This document shows positions 54,426-63,387 of a DNA stretch of 64,000 nucleotides, piece after piece. The translations under genes and the position numbers were made by a program. Source of the DNA: CAZWCX01 sp964632945 (lineage in GTDB: Bacteria; Planctomycetota; MHYJ01; WSZJ01; CAZWCX01). The DNA lies in the NCBI GenBank assembly GCA_964632945.1, contig CAZWCX010000018.1:1-64000 (forward strand). The letters run 5' to 3'. The notes below the pieces were generated by a model. The model was given only the letters and a program-made list of their open reading frames with translations. It was not told the DNA's origin and did not search any database. How positions within the stretch are numbered: position 1 is the stretch's first letter; the number at the start of each line of letters is the position of its first letter.

Positions 54426-55478
54426 ATGCCGTTCACGCCGATCGCCGAACTGCGGGAGGCCCGCGCGAGCGGGACGGCCGGAGCGCGTCTCGACCGTCTG
54501 CGTGTCGCCGGCGCGGCGGTGCGGGAGCGACTCCTTGCCGGCGCCCGGGCAAAGGCGTTCTGGACCTTCGATCTGGCCGCCTTTCCGTACCCGACCCGCT
54601 TCGGGCTGTGGGGCTGCGCGGGGGGGGTGGCCGGGCTCGCCCCCTATGTGATGCTCACCCACCGCATGAACGTCGTACGATTCGTCGACGCCGGCGGGAC
54701 CGATCGGATCCTGTTGATGAATCCGACCGACATCGACGCCGCCCGGACCACCCCCTTCTTCGAGAACCTGCTGAAGAAGTACGGACGGACGATCGGCGAA
54801 AACCTGCTGTCGAAGCGCTACGCGCGCGCCGAGGAACACCTCCGGGCCGCCGGCATCGATCCCGGACAGGTGGACTTTCTCGTCTTCGACCACCTTCATG
54901 TGCAGGACCTGCGGCCGCTCTTGGGCACGGTGCGGGACCCGCGCGGTCTCTACCCGCGCGCGAAGCTGCTGGTCCAGCGCGCGGAATGGGACTCCATCCC
55001 GCAGTTGCACCCGATCCAGCGCCACTGGTATGTGCCGGGCGGGTGCGACGGCATCGCCCCCGACCGCCTCGAGATCCTCGACGGCGACGTCGACCTGGGG
55101 GGAGGCTTGTGCCTGCTGTTCACGCCCGGACACACGGTCGGGAACCACACCCTGGCCGCACACACGGAGGGCGGGATCTTTTGCGTCGCCGAGAACGGTG
55201 TGAGCGCCGACTCCTACAGTCCGCAGAAGAGCCGCATCGGCGGACTCGCGCGACATTCGCGCTACTACGGCCACGAGGTGATCCTGAACTCGAACACGGT
55301 GCAGGGCGCGGAGGACCAGTACACCTCGATGGTGCTGGAAAAGACGATCGCCGGCCCGAGCCCGAAGAATCCCGACTTCTACAACGTGTTGCCGTCGTCC
55401 GAACTGACCCCCTGGCTGCTGGCGCCCGGGACGGCCCCCTCGTTCAGCCACGGGGCGGTCCGGTTCGGCGCGCTGTGA
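54426..55478 (+). CDS. Metallo-beta-lactamase-fold hydrolase
   Basis: The 350-residue product has an N-terminal helical part (about 1-60). The MBL fold follows: the metal motif reads DHLHVQDL, a variant of HxHxDH lacking the last His. Further ligand positions are TPGHTVGN (His) and AENGVSAD (Asp-like). VDFLVFDHLHVQD and GLCLLFTPGHTVGNHTL are the typical strands. Metal content may be altered by the missing His. GAGGAGAG precedes the ATG at 54426. The substrate is unknown; length and the long N-terminal part differ from glyoxalase II and lactonases. Confidence 0.85.
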   Translation: MPFTPIAELREARASGTAGARLDRLRVAGAAVRERLLAGARAKAFWTFDLAAFPYPTRFGLWGCAGGVAGLAPYVMLTHRMNVVRFVDAGGTDRILLMNPTDIDAARTTPFFENLLKKYGRTIGENLLSKRYARAEEHLRAAGIDPGQVDFLVFDHLHVQDLRPLLGTVRDPRGLYPRAKLLVQRAEWDSIPQLHPIQRHWYVPGGCDGIAPDRLEILDGDVDLGGGLCLLFTPGHTVGNHTLAAHTEGGIFCVAENGVSADSYSPQKSRIGGLARHSRYYGHEVILNSNTVQGAEDQYTSMVLEKTIAGPSPKNPDFYNVLPSSELTPWLLAPGTAPSFSHGAVRFGAL

Positions 55479-55547
55479 GGCTCGAGGGCCGGTCGACCCG
55501 GCCCCGGCGCACCCGTCCGCGACGACGCCTCTTTGCGGAGAGTTGCC

Positions 55548-56543
55548 ATGGCGGATAAGACCCCGGCCCGCAAGCGCCCGAGCACGAAGTCCGCGCGCCC
55601 GCGCAAGCCGCGGCGTAAGAAGGTCGCCGCCCGTTCCATCGGCCTGGTTGCGACGGAGGTGAGCGGGGGCGTCTTGCCGACCGAGGTGAAGGCGTTGGCG
55701 GCGGCGGTGGTGGCGGACGGCGGCGCGGTGCTGGCGCCGTACCGGGAACCCCTCGGCGGCCGCTGGGTCCTATTCGTCTGCCTGCCCATCGACCGCGTGG
55801 CGCCCACCCCGTACCAGCGCGACCTTTCGCCCGCTCATGCCCAGCGCCTCTCCGACGTGCTGGCCAAGCTCGGCCGGTTCCTCGATCCGATCATCGCCGT
55901 GCGGGCGGGGGAGGGGGAGTACCAGACCCCGAACGGACATCATCGACTGGCGGCGATGCGCACCAACGGCGGCAAGGCGATCCCTGCGCTGCTCCTGCCC
56001 GAGCCCGAAACCGCGCTCGAGATCCTCGCCCTCAACACGGAGAAGGCGCACAATCTGCGCGAGAAGTCGCTCGAGGTCGTGCGCATGGTTCGTGCCCTCG
56101 CCGTCCCCGGGGCGCGCGCGGAATCGAGCTACGCCCTGTATTTCGAGGAGCCCGGATACGAAACGCTCGGGATGTGCTACGAGCAGCGCGGCCGGTTCAG
56201 CGGCGGAGCGTATTTCCCGATTCTGCGCCGGGTCGACACCTTCCTCGAGCAACCGCTCGACCAGGCGGTCGCCGAGCGCGAGGAGCGGGCCCGACGGCTC
56301 CTGGAACTCGATGACCGGGTCGTGGAGGCGGTCGCAAAGTTGAAGGCGCGCGGCCTCACGAGTCCCTACCTGAAGGCGTTCGTCGTCGCCCGGATCAATC
56401 CGCTCCGCTGGATCCAGGGGGACCTGCCCACCCTGGACGCCACCTTGAGCCAGATGATCGCGCGGGCGACGAAGTTCAACCCGGAGCGGATCAAGCAGGA
56501 AGACCTGGCGGCCAGCGGGGGAGCGCCCGACGAGGCCGATTGA
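55548..56543 (+). CDS. ParB/Srx-like N-terminal-domain protein
   Basis: The 331-residue product has a very basic N-terminus (about 1-35: KTPARKRPSTKSARPRKPRRKKV). A ParB-type nuclease/CTPase-like domain follows (about 95-180: PYQRDLSPAHAQRLSDVLAKLGRFLDPIIAV, GEYQTPNGHHRLAAMRTNG). The 'NGHHRLAAM' block replaces the GERRxRA box of true ParB. A helical C-terminus shows no recognisable ParB helix-turn-helix. It is unlikely to be the chromosomal partition protein: no parA is adjacent and no parS was recognised. It might bind DNA through the basic tail. GGAGAG lies 7 nt before the ATG at 55548. Confidence 0.83.
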   Translation: MADKTPARKRPSTKSARPRKPRRKKVAARSIGLVATEVSGGVLPTEVKALAAAVVADGGAVLAPYREPLGGRWVLFVCLPIDRVAPTPYQRDLSPAHAQRLSDVLAKLGRFLDPIIAVRAGEGEYQTPNGHHRLAAMRTNGGKAIPALLLPEPETALEILALNTEKAHNLREKSLEVVRMVRALAVPGARAESSYALYFEEPGYETLGMCYEQRGRFSGGAYFPILRRVDTFLEQPLDQAVAEREERARRLLELDDRVVEAVAKLKARGLTSPYLKAFVVARINPLRWIQGDLPTLDATLSQMIARATKFNPERIKQEDLAASGGAPDEAD

Positions 56544-56594
56544 CCCGTCCCGCCGACCCTGGATCCTCGCCCGGACGTCTTCCTGCGGCGTGAC

Positions 56595-56623
56595 TTGTCA
56601 CCCCGCGGCGGCCGTGCTACCAT
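56595..56623 (+). promoter_or_regulatory. Candidate promoter giving a nearly leaderless kinase transcript
   Basis: TTGTCA (56595-56600), 17-nt spacer, TACCAT (56618-56623), with an extended TGC before the -10. The ATG at 56633 is only 9 nt after the -10, which fits the absence of a ribosome-binding site. Confidence 0.5.
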
Positions 56624-56632
56624 GCGAACGCT

Positions 56633-58405
56633 ATGCCGAGACCGTATGAGCCGCTCTTCGTCCGCGTGGCGGCGGAGCAGGGCCGGGTAGTGCCGGCGAA
56701 GGTGCAGGAGGCGTTCCGGGCGCAGCAGCGCGACCGGAGTGCGCCTCCCATTGAGTTGATCTTCGTCGAGCGCGGCACGTTGACCCACGCCCAGGTGGCG
56801 GAGATCCTCTCCGTCCACGCGCGCCGGTTTGCTCCGCTCGATCCATGTCATGCCGATCGCGTCCAATTGTGGGAACACGCCGCGCTTGCGGTCCGCGCCG
56901 GCTGGGCGCCCGAGTCGGACGTAAACGTGGCGCTGCGCGAGCATGCGCGCCGCGAAGAGGCGAGGGCACCCTGGGCGGCGCTGGGGCAGATCCTCGCAGA
57001 CCTCGGGCTGCTGAAGCCGCTCGGCGGCAAGAAGACCGGGACCCGGACGCCCCCGGCGGGCACGGCCGGCTCCGACCCCACGGTCCTGGTGCCCACCGAT
57101 AACGATCCCACGATCAAGGCGCCGATCCCCGCAGGGCCGCCCACCGGCCTGTTGCCGCTGCCGCCCGATGCGACCCCCCGGCAGGGCCCGCGCAGGCCGA
57201 CCTTCGTGCCGGCCCCCGGATCGGGTTCGGATCCCACCGTGCTCACGCCCGTGGTCAACGAGAAGACGCGCCGCAATCCCGTCGTCGGCCATCCCGGGGC
57301 GATGCCCGCCTCCCCGGGATCGGCCGACCGCCGGGCGGGGGAAGACTCCACGATTCGCGCGCCGCTCCCGCCCGGGGTGGCCCCGCCCCGGCCGGGCTCC
57401 GATCCCGTGCTGCCGGCCGCGCGCAAGCGGCCGCTGCTCGACGAAAACCAGGCCGCGGAGCCGCTCTTCCCGGCCGGCCCGCGCCTGACCCGGACGCAGA
57501 GCAAACTGGTCGGTCGCTGGATCGGACCCTATCTCGTCGAGAGCGAGGTGGGCCGGGGCGGCATGTCGGTCGTCTACGGGGCGATCCACTCGAAGACCCG
57601 CGAAAAAGTCGCCCTCAAGGTGCTCATGCACGGAGATCAGGCCGCGGCGCGATCCGCGCAGCGATTCCGGCAGGAGGCGGCCGCGGCATCGAAACTGGAC
57701 CACCCGGGCATCGTGCGCGTGCTCGACATCGGCGAGCAGGGCGACTACTCCTACATCGCAATGGAGTTCATCGAGGGGGTCACGCTCGACCGGGTCATCC
57801 ACGACCCCGAACATCTGCACCTCGAACTGGAGCACGGCGCCCCGGAGACACGCAAGGGCCTGTCGGCACGGGTCGCCCTGGCGATGGTGAAGGAGATCGC
57901 CGAGGCGATCCAGTACGCGCACGACCAGGGCGTGATCCATCGCGACCTCAAGCCCTCGAACGTGCTGCGCCACACCTCGGGCCGCCTCAAGGTGATGGAC
58001 TTCGGCCTCGCCAAGGTGGTCGACGCCGGCAAAGGTCCCCTCACCGGCTCCGGCGCGGTCCTCGGCACCGCCCCGTACATGAGCCCCGAGCAGGCGGACG
58101 GGCAGTCGGCGATGGTGGACCACCGCACCGACGTCTATCAGTTGGGGGCGATCCTGTACGAGATGCTGTGCGGCCATCCCCCGTACGAGGGCGGGGGATC
58201 GGTGGAGATCATCCTCCGGATCCTGGGCGGAGAGGTTCCCACCGCGCCCCGGGAGTGGGACCCCTCGGTGGACGAGCAGGCCGAGACGATCTGCCGCACG
58301 GCGATGGCGCACGAACCGGAGCGGCGCTACCCGACGGCTGCGGCGCTGGCCGAGGCCTGCGCCCGGTGGCTCGAGGGCAAGCCTCCGGGCCGGCCGCGGC
58401 GGTAG
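56633..58405 (+). CDS. Ser/Thr protein kinase with N-terminal extension
   Basis: The 590-residue product has an N-terminal helical domain (about 5-120: LFVRVAAEQGRVVPAKVQEAF, ERGTLTHAQVAEILSVHARRF). A disordered linker follows, with repeated 'DPTVL/DPTIK' Thr motifs (about 145-260) that could be FHA-binding phosphosites. The kinase domain (about 293-585) has EVGRGGMSVVY, VALKVL, HRDLKPSNVL, DFGLAK and an SPEQ (APE-type) motif. It has no membrane helix. It lies directly after a candidate promoter with almost no leader. The Thr-rich linker may be autophosphorylated (inference). Convergent with the selenoprotein candidate, separated by hairpin repeat C. Confidence 0.92.
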   Translation: MPRPYEPLFVRVAAEQGRVVPAKVQEAFRAQQRDRSAPPIELIFVERGTLTHAQVAEILSVHARRFAPLDPCHADRVQLWEHAALAVRAGWAPESDVNVALREHARREEARAPWAALGQILADLGLLKPLGGKKTGTRTPPAGTAGSDPTVLVPTDNDPTIKAPIPAGPPTGLLPLPPDATPRQGPRRPTFVPAPGSGSDPTVLTPVVNEKTRRNPVVGHPGAMPASPGSADRRAGEDSTIRAPLPPGVAPPRPGSDPVLPAARKRPLLDENQAAEPLFPAGPRLTRTQSKLVGRWIGPYLVESEVGRGGMSVVYGAIHSKTREKVALKVLMHGDQAAARSAQRFRQEAAAASKLDHPGIVRVLDIGEQGDYSYIAMEFIEGVTLDRVIHDPEHLHLELEHGAPETRKGLSARVALAMVKEIAEAIQYAHDQGVIHRDLKPSNVLRHTSGRLKVMDFGLAKVVDAGKGPLTGSGAVLGTAPYMSPEQADGQSAMVDHRTDVYQLGAILYEMLCGHPPYEGGGSVEIILRILGGEVPTAPREWDPSVDEQAETICRTAMAHEPERRYPTAAALAEACARWLEGKPPGRPRR

Positions 58406-58441
58406 CCGCGGGGGCGTCTCCCTCCGGGGCGACGAATCCAG

Positions 58442-58486
58442 CTCGGATGATTCACGAACCGCTTCGCCGCTCGCGAATCATCCGAG
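58442..58486 (+). repeat. Hairpin repeat C between convergent genes
   Basis: Perfect 12-bp outer arms CTCGGATGATTC / GAATCATCCGAG (58442-58453, 58475-58486), with a partly paired inner part around GCTTCGCCG. It shares GGATGATTC with copy D and the CGAAGCGG core with copies A and B. It lies 36 nt after the kinase stop and 1 nt from the opposing gene's stop. Confidence 0.8.
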
Positions 58487-58487
58487 G

Positions 58488-60350
58488 CTAGCGACCCTGT
58501 TTCGCGCGGGTGATCGCTTCACGCGCCAGCTTGCCGGTCGCGTCCTCCGGGAACGCCTCGATCACCTTCTCCCATTGCGCGATCGCCTCGTCGGTCCGGC
58601 TCATTCGGTGCAGCGCCAGCCCCCGCCAATAGAGCACTTTGGCGCGGCTCTTCCCGTCCGGCCATTGCGACGAGAAGTGGTCCGCGTGCGCCACGGCGGT
58701 TTCGAAGCGACCGCGCATCAACTCGACATAGACGAGCGAGACGATCGTCTCCTCCTGACCTTTGTGGGCGTCCCGGGGGTCGAGCTTCAGGACGTGGTGG
58801 AGCTGGTCCGCCGCGGCGTCCCACATCTGCAGGAGGACGTGCTGATCGGCCAGCTGCTTCTGGCGCTTGACGCTGCCCAGTTGCTTGCGCGCCTGGTCCT
58901 TCGCCTTGCGGTAGCGATCGAGGGCGGCGAGCGCCTTTTCCATGTGACCGGTGATCTCGGAGGGCTGCCGCACGATCTCCACGATACGGTCGAGGATCCC
59001 GCCATCCGGGGAGAAGAGCACGAAGTTGGGCAGTTCGCGGACGTCCCACAACCGCACGAGGTCCTCGCGGTCGTCGGAATCCACGCGCACCGGGATGAAC
59101 GATTCGGCGAGGGCTTCAACCGAGGCATCCAACAGCGGACCGCTGTTGACCCGCGCGCAGATGGGTCACCAGTCGGCCATGATCTCGACGAAGATCGGCT
59201 TGTCGGCGGCCCGGGCGGCGGCCGCCGCCTCTTCCCAGGAGTGCATCCAGTCGATGCCGCCCAGCGTCGTTCGGCCGGCGGCCGGACCCGCCACGACCTC
59301 GAAGGCCGCCTCCGTCTTCACTTTCCCCTCGAGGTCGGAGACCACGACGCGGAACGTGCTCCCGGGGGCCGCCTCGTCCCCGCTCCGCACCTTGATGAAG
59401 TTGCGATGCGCCTCCGCGCCGTTCTGCGGCGCGACGACGGAATTGGGCCGCCCCAGGTCGGCGGGCGGCGTGGACGCCTCCGACACGATCGTCCAGCGGT
59501 ATTCGGGCAGCCAGAGCCGGTGGTCGGCCGCGTCCACCGCCCCCAGACGCAGGTGGACGCGCTCCCCGGCGCTCACCTTCTTGCCGTCCGGGCGCACGTC
59601 GAGGGTCGCCAGCGGCCCGATCACGCGCACCGGGATCGTCGCGGAAGGTCCGTCCTCCACGCCCCGCAGGCGCACGCCCAGTTCACCGTCGCAGGCCTGC
59701 TCGGATGCGCGCAGGACCCCGTCCGCGAGCGCCAGCCCGAATCCCGGAACCCACTCCGTTTCGGCCGGGGTCGGGAATCCCCGCGCGTCCAGGACGAGGA
59801 CGCGCAGCAGGTCGGGCGGCAGCGTACTCCCCGTCTCCACGCTGGCGTCGCGACGCCCGGAGTCGGCGTGGGCGCGGCCGAAGTAGCGCAGGAGGATCCG
59901 GGCCGGCGCCCCGGGCTTCGCGGCGGCCGCGACGGCGGCGTCCCGCTCCGCGGGATCGGCGGGCGCCTTCGGCCCCTTCGACTTCGCGTACGCGGCCCGC
60001 GCGGCATCCGCGCGGCCCGCCCGCGTGTGCGCGTCCCCGAGCAACTCCCACAGGCCGGAGTGATCGGGCGCCAGGCCCAGCCCCCCGTGGGCCGCCAGCA
60101 GCGCCAAATCGTCGTCGCTCGTCGCCAGCGCGGTACGCGTCAACCCCTCCCAAGCCTGGACATCGCGGGCGTGGATCTGGATCGCCCACAGGAACTCGTT
60201 CACCGCCCGCCGCGGATTCTTCGCCTCCAGATGTTGCTGCGCGTGGCGCAGATGGTCCAGGTATTCCACCGGCGGGGCTTCCTCGGCCGGGGCCAAGGCG
60301 GCCATGGCGAGCAGCAGGGCGACGGCGCCGATTCGAGCGGGCGCGCGCAT
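58488..60350 (-). CDS. Candidate selenoprotein: exported thioredoxin-like TPR protein with in-frame UGA in the UxxC motif
   Basis: If UGA at 59168-59166 is read as selenocysteine, the product has 620 residues. It has a signal peptide (IGAVALLLAMAALAPA), TPR-like helices (about 20-120), a beta region (about 200-370), a thioredoxin fold (about 379-490) and C-terminal TPR repeats (about 510-615). Just before the UGA stands KPIFVEIMADW and just after it PICARVNSG. The redox motif is therefore W-U-P-I-C (Sec395) where thioredoxins have W-C-x-x-C. Downstream the same frame stays open for 225 codons with the expected thioredoxin residues (VRVDSDD, ELPNFVLFSPDGG). A SECIS-like stem-loop lies at 59149-59129. 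A nonsense mutation or sequencing error (TGC to TGA) is the main alternative. Confidence 0.7.
59129..59149 (-). promoter_or_regulatory. Candidate bacterial SECIS element
   Basis: On the mRNA sense strand: a stem CAACAGC / GCUGUUG (7 pairs plus a U-G) with loop GGUCC, 24 nt after the UGA at 59166. Bacterial SECIS elements lie at this distance and have a GU-containing apical loop; E. coli fdhF, as I recall it, has GGUCU. A 5' bulged U is not evident. Confidence 0.5.
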
Positions 60351-60430
60351 GGAATCACCTCTCGGCTCACGAGGTCGACGGATTCCGCGACCCCGGGGCC
60401 GACGCCCCGGGTGCGGGAGAACGGTCGACC

Positions 60431-60460
60431 AACGTAACACGGCCCCTCCGCGCCGTCCAA
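60431..60460 (-). promoter_or_regulatory. Candidate promoter of the selenoprotein gene
   Basis: Minus strand: TTGGAC (60460-60455), 18-nt spacer, TACGTT (60436-60431), preceded by TGT. It lies 81 nt before the start at 60350. Confidence 0.45.
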
Positions 60461-60540
60461 GGGTGCGGCGCGGAGGGCCCCGATTTTCGAGGTCCGGCGG
60501 GATCGGCGAAGCCGATTCGATGCGCCGCGCGCATCGGCGA

Positions 60541-61365
60541 TCATGCGGGATCCTCTTTCGGTGCCGCCGGCCCGGTCGGGTCCGGTTTCGCCGGCAGCGC
60601 GAAGGCCGGGCCTTCGGCGCGGCCGAGCGGGACCTCCATGCCGAACGTCGCGCGCAACAACATCCGATCCGCCGGAAAATCCGAATCGTAGAGCAGCCGC
60701 AGCCGCCCCTGCGACTGCTCCCGCTCGAGGTCGCGGAGCGCCTTCTTTCCCCAGACGGTGGCGCGCATGGGCAGGCTGAGTCCCGACACCGTCAGGAGGG
60801 TCGTCACGTACCCGACCACCACCACGGCCACGTCCTGGTCCCGGATCACCGGCCGAAAAAGCAGCGGGAGGAAAATCGCCGCGAGGAGGAGGAGGATGCC
60901 GATTCCGTACCCGATGCGCACCGAATTGGAGATCCGTGACACCGCGAGCGATCGTTGCGCCAGGTCGTCCTGGAGCTCGACTTCCACCTCCGATAGGCGC
61001 GCGAGCACGAGCGGGTGCATCGCCAGCATAGGGCGGGTCTGCGGGACCTGGCAGGCGAGCAGGATGGCGGTCTCGAGGGCGTCGAGCGCGTCGGTTCCCG
61101 GATCCTGTCCCGTCAGCTCCAGTGCGGGTCCGCCCAGAAACGGCGCGCCGGGCTTGACCCGCAGCAGATCGCGACGCATCAGGGAGTACGTGACGAGCTC
61201 GATCAGGGCGCGATACCCGCCGCGCAGCCAGGCCACGGCGCGTGGATCCTTGGGCACGCGCGGCGACGGTCCCGCCGATGCGGCGGACGGATGACCCGCC
61301 GCGTACCGGACTATCCCGGTAAGTACCATGGCCAAGAAGCCTCCGCCGAGAACCATCAGCCACAT
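60541..61365 (-). CDS. Membrane protein with TIGR04222-like N-terminal domain
   Basis: The 274-residue product has an N-terminal helix (MWLMVLGGGFLAMVLTGIV). A soluble domain follows (about 35-140: PKDPRAVAWLRGGYRALIELVTYSLMRRDLLRV), resembling the TIGR04222 winged-helix-like domain 'DP.E.AYL.GG..RAV..AL..L..RGLL'. Two more helices follow (about 155-180 and 187-205), then a soluble tail. Function unknown. The ATG at 61365 follows GGGAGGAA. It is divergent from the cyclase gene. Confidence 0.72.
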   Translation of the reverse strand: MWLMVLGGGFLAMVLTGIVRYAAGHPSAASAGPSPRVPKDPRAVAWLRGGYRALIELVTYSLMRRDLLRVKPGAPFLGGPALELTGQDPGTDALDALETAILLACQVPQTRPMLAMHPLVLARLSEVEVELQDDLAQRSLAVSRISNSVRIGYGIGILLLLAAIFLPLLFRPVIRDQDVAVVVVGYVTTLLTVSGLSLPMRATVWGKKALRDLEREQSQGRLRLLYDSDFPADRMLLRATFGMEVPLGRAEGPAFALPAKPDPTGPAAPKEDPA

Positions 61366-61773
61366 GGGTTCCTCCCGCATCATGGGTACCCGCGAATCGT
61401 TCGCCCTATCCGCAAATCCGGTGCCCCGTGCGCGAATCACGCGCCCGAGTCGGGGAGTGCAGATGCCGTGCTTCGAGCGGGTTGCGATGCGCCTCGCCGC
61501 GGCCTCCCGGGGCCTCCGAAGACGAGGTGCAGGACGCTCCGTCGACGGGCATCGGTGTACGCCGGCCGGAGCCCTCCCCCCTGATCGCGACCTCGCGCGC
61601 GTGTCCTCGCGCAGATCTGCGCACACACGTTCCGCGGGATTCCGAAGGCTCCCGCGCGTAGCATGCGGTCTTCTGCGGCCCGCCCTGTCCCGACGGTGCT
61701 TGTCCGTCGGCGCGCCCCCTGCTATCATCCCGGCCGTCGCGGACTCCTCCTGCGCGAATCCCCCGGAGGAACC
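61366..61773. other. Intergenic region between divergent genes
   Basis: 408 nt upstream of the cyclase. Holds its promoter candidate at 61700-61728. No other feature recognised. Confidence 0.5.
61700..61728 (+). promoter_or_regulatory. Candidate promoter of the cyclase gene
   Basis: TTGTCC (61700-61705), 17-nt spacer, TATCAT (61723-61728) with extended TGC, 45 nt before the ATG at 61774. Confidence 0.6.
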
Positions 61774-63306
61774 ATGCGTCACGTCCTTCTCCTCGCGCTC
61801 CTCCAGGGGGCGTGCAATCTGGTCGGCATCGTCGACGGGTTGATCTACGCCTGGCTCGCCGTCCACCCCGCGGTCGGCGCGGGGGACAGCAGCCTGCTGC
61901 TGAACTGGGCCCTCTGCGCGACGATCGTGAGCTACGCCCTGGTTCCCATGGTCCTGTTTCCGCTCCTGCTCCCCATCGGTCGGGCCTTCGACGCCCTGGC
62001 CCGCGACCCGGCCGCCGCGGCGCCGGAGGCGTCCCGGCGCTGCGTCCTCAACGCCCCCCTCCACATGTCGCGGGTCTCCCTCGCCGCCTGGCTTCTCTCG
62101 GCCGCGACCCTGGTTCCCCTTGCGCCCTACTTGAAGGCCGCGGATCCCACCGCGCTCATCCTCCACATCATCATGGTCACGCTCCTGATCGGCAGCGTCG
62201 CTTCCACCTTCGTCTACTACGCGGCCGAGGCCTACCTGCGCGCCTACGTCATCCCCGTCCTGGTCCCGGACGGCCTGGTCACCCGGATTCCCGGGGTGAC
62301 CCGGGTGCCGATCTCCTTCAAAGTCACCGTGCTGGTGCTCACCACCTCGGTCCTGCCGATCTCGATCCTGACCGTAGCCTCCACCCTGGGGGCCGCCACG
62401 CCGGCCACGGCCGCGTACCTCGGCGTCTCGTTCCTGCTCCTCGGCGCGCTGCAGACCCTGGCGATCTGCGCGAGCATCACCCGTCCGCTGACGCAACTGG
62501 CGGGGGAGACCGAGAAGGTGCGCGACGAGAATCTCGACGCGCGCGTCCGTGTCGTCTCCGCCGACGTGATCGGGCTGCTGGGAGAGCGCTTCAACGACAT
62601 GGTCGCCGGCCTGCGTCGGGGGCGGTTCGTCAAGGACACCTTCGGCCGCTACGTGTCCCGACAAGTGCTCGATCAGATCCTCGACGGCAAGGTTCCCCTG
62701 GGCGGCGAGAAGCGGCTCGCCAGCATCCTCTTCAGCGACATCCGAGGGTTCACCGCGCTGGCCGAACGGCTGCCGCCGGAGGAGGTCGTGGGATTTCTCA
62801 ACCGCTACCTGGACATCATGGTGGACGTGCTCGTCGAGCACGGCGGGACGATCGACAAGTTCATCGGCGACGCGATCCTGGCTACGTTCGGCGTCCCGCT
62901 CGCGCGCGAGGACGACGCGCACCGCGCGGTGCAGGCGGGACTGGGAATGCTCGCGCGATTGCGCGCCTGGAACGCCCAGCGGGCGGCGGCGGGGGAGCTC
63001 CCGATCGAGATCGGCATCGGCATCCACACCGGAGAGGTGGTGGCGGGGAACATCGGTTCGGCCAAGAAGATGGAGTACACGGTCATCGGGGATACGGTGA
63101 ATACCTCGAGCCGGATCGAACAGCTCAACAAGAACCTCGGGACGTCTCTGCTCATTTCCGAGGAGACCTATGCCCGGGTGAAGGACTGCGTGCGCGCCCG
63201 CCCGCTCGAGCCGGTGGAAGTGAAGGGCAAGCGCCGGCCTCTGTTCCTCTACGAGGTGACGGCGTGGGCCGGCCGGCCGGAGGCCGTCGGCGCCCAATCC
63301 CCTTGA
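61774..63306 (+). CDS. Membrane-bound class III adenylate/guanylate cyclase with HAMP
   Basis: The 510-residue product has about six hydrophobic helices (about 5-235). A HAMP-like segment (about 230-290: ITRPLTQLAGETEKVRDENLDARVRV) is followed by a class III cyclase domain (about 300-490). The metal Asp residues are in FSDIRGFTALAE and GDAILATFGVP, and the transition-state pair is in NTSSRIEQLNKN. KFIGD and YTVIGDTVNT carry the Lys and Thr typical of adenylate specificity (inference). The layout resembles adenylate cyclases with a membrane sensor module. GGAGGA lies 5 nt before the ATG. A Ser/Thr kinase gene begins 81 nt downstream on the same strand. Confidence 0.92.
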   Translation: MRHVLLLALLQGACNLVGIVDGLIYAWLAVHPAVGAGDSSLLLNWALCATIVSYALVPMVLFPLLLPIGRAFDALARDPAAAAPEASRRCVLNAPLHMSRVSLAAWLLSAATLVPLAPYLKAADPTALILHIIMVTLLIGSVASTFVYYAAEAYLRAYVIPVLVPDGLVTRIPGVTRVPISFKVTVLVLTTSVLPISILTVASTLGAATPATAAYLGVSFLLLGALQTLAICASITRPLTQLAGETEKVRDENLDARVRVVSADVIGLLGERFNDMVAGLRRGRFVKDTFGRYVSRQVLDQILDGKVPLGGEKRLASILFSDIRGFTALAERLPPEEVVGFLNRYLDIMVDVLVEHGGTIDKFIGDAILATFGVPLAREDDAHRAVQAGLGMLARLRAWNAQRAAAGELPIEIGIGIHTGEVVAGNIGSAKKMEYTVIGDTVNTSSRIEQLNKNLGTSLLISEETYARVKDCVRARPLEPVEVKGKRRPLFLYEVTAWAGRPEAVGAQSP

Positions 63307-63387
63307 CCCTTTCCCCCCGGGGGGGCTATCGTACGCGTCGAGGCGGGTCGCGGCGCGTCCGCGATCGCCCCGGAGGCCCAGCCTGCC

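Noticed and set aside
55548..56543. Chromosome partition locus or replication origin
   Set aside because: No parA, dnaA, parS-like palindrome or AT-rich unwinding region nearby.
59129..59165. A separate gene starting at TTG 59132 after the UGA
   Set aside because: It would begin in the middle of a thioredoxin fold, with no ribosome-binding site, and would be in the same frame as the upstream part. Read-through of the UGA explains the data better.
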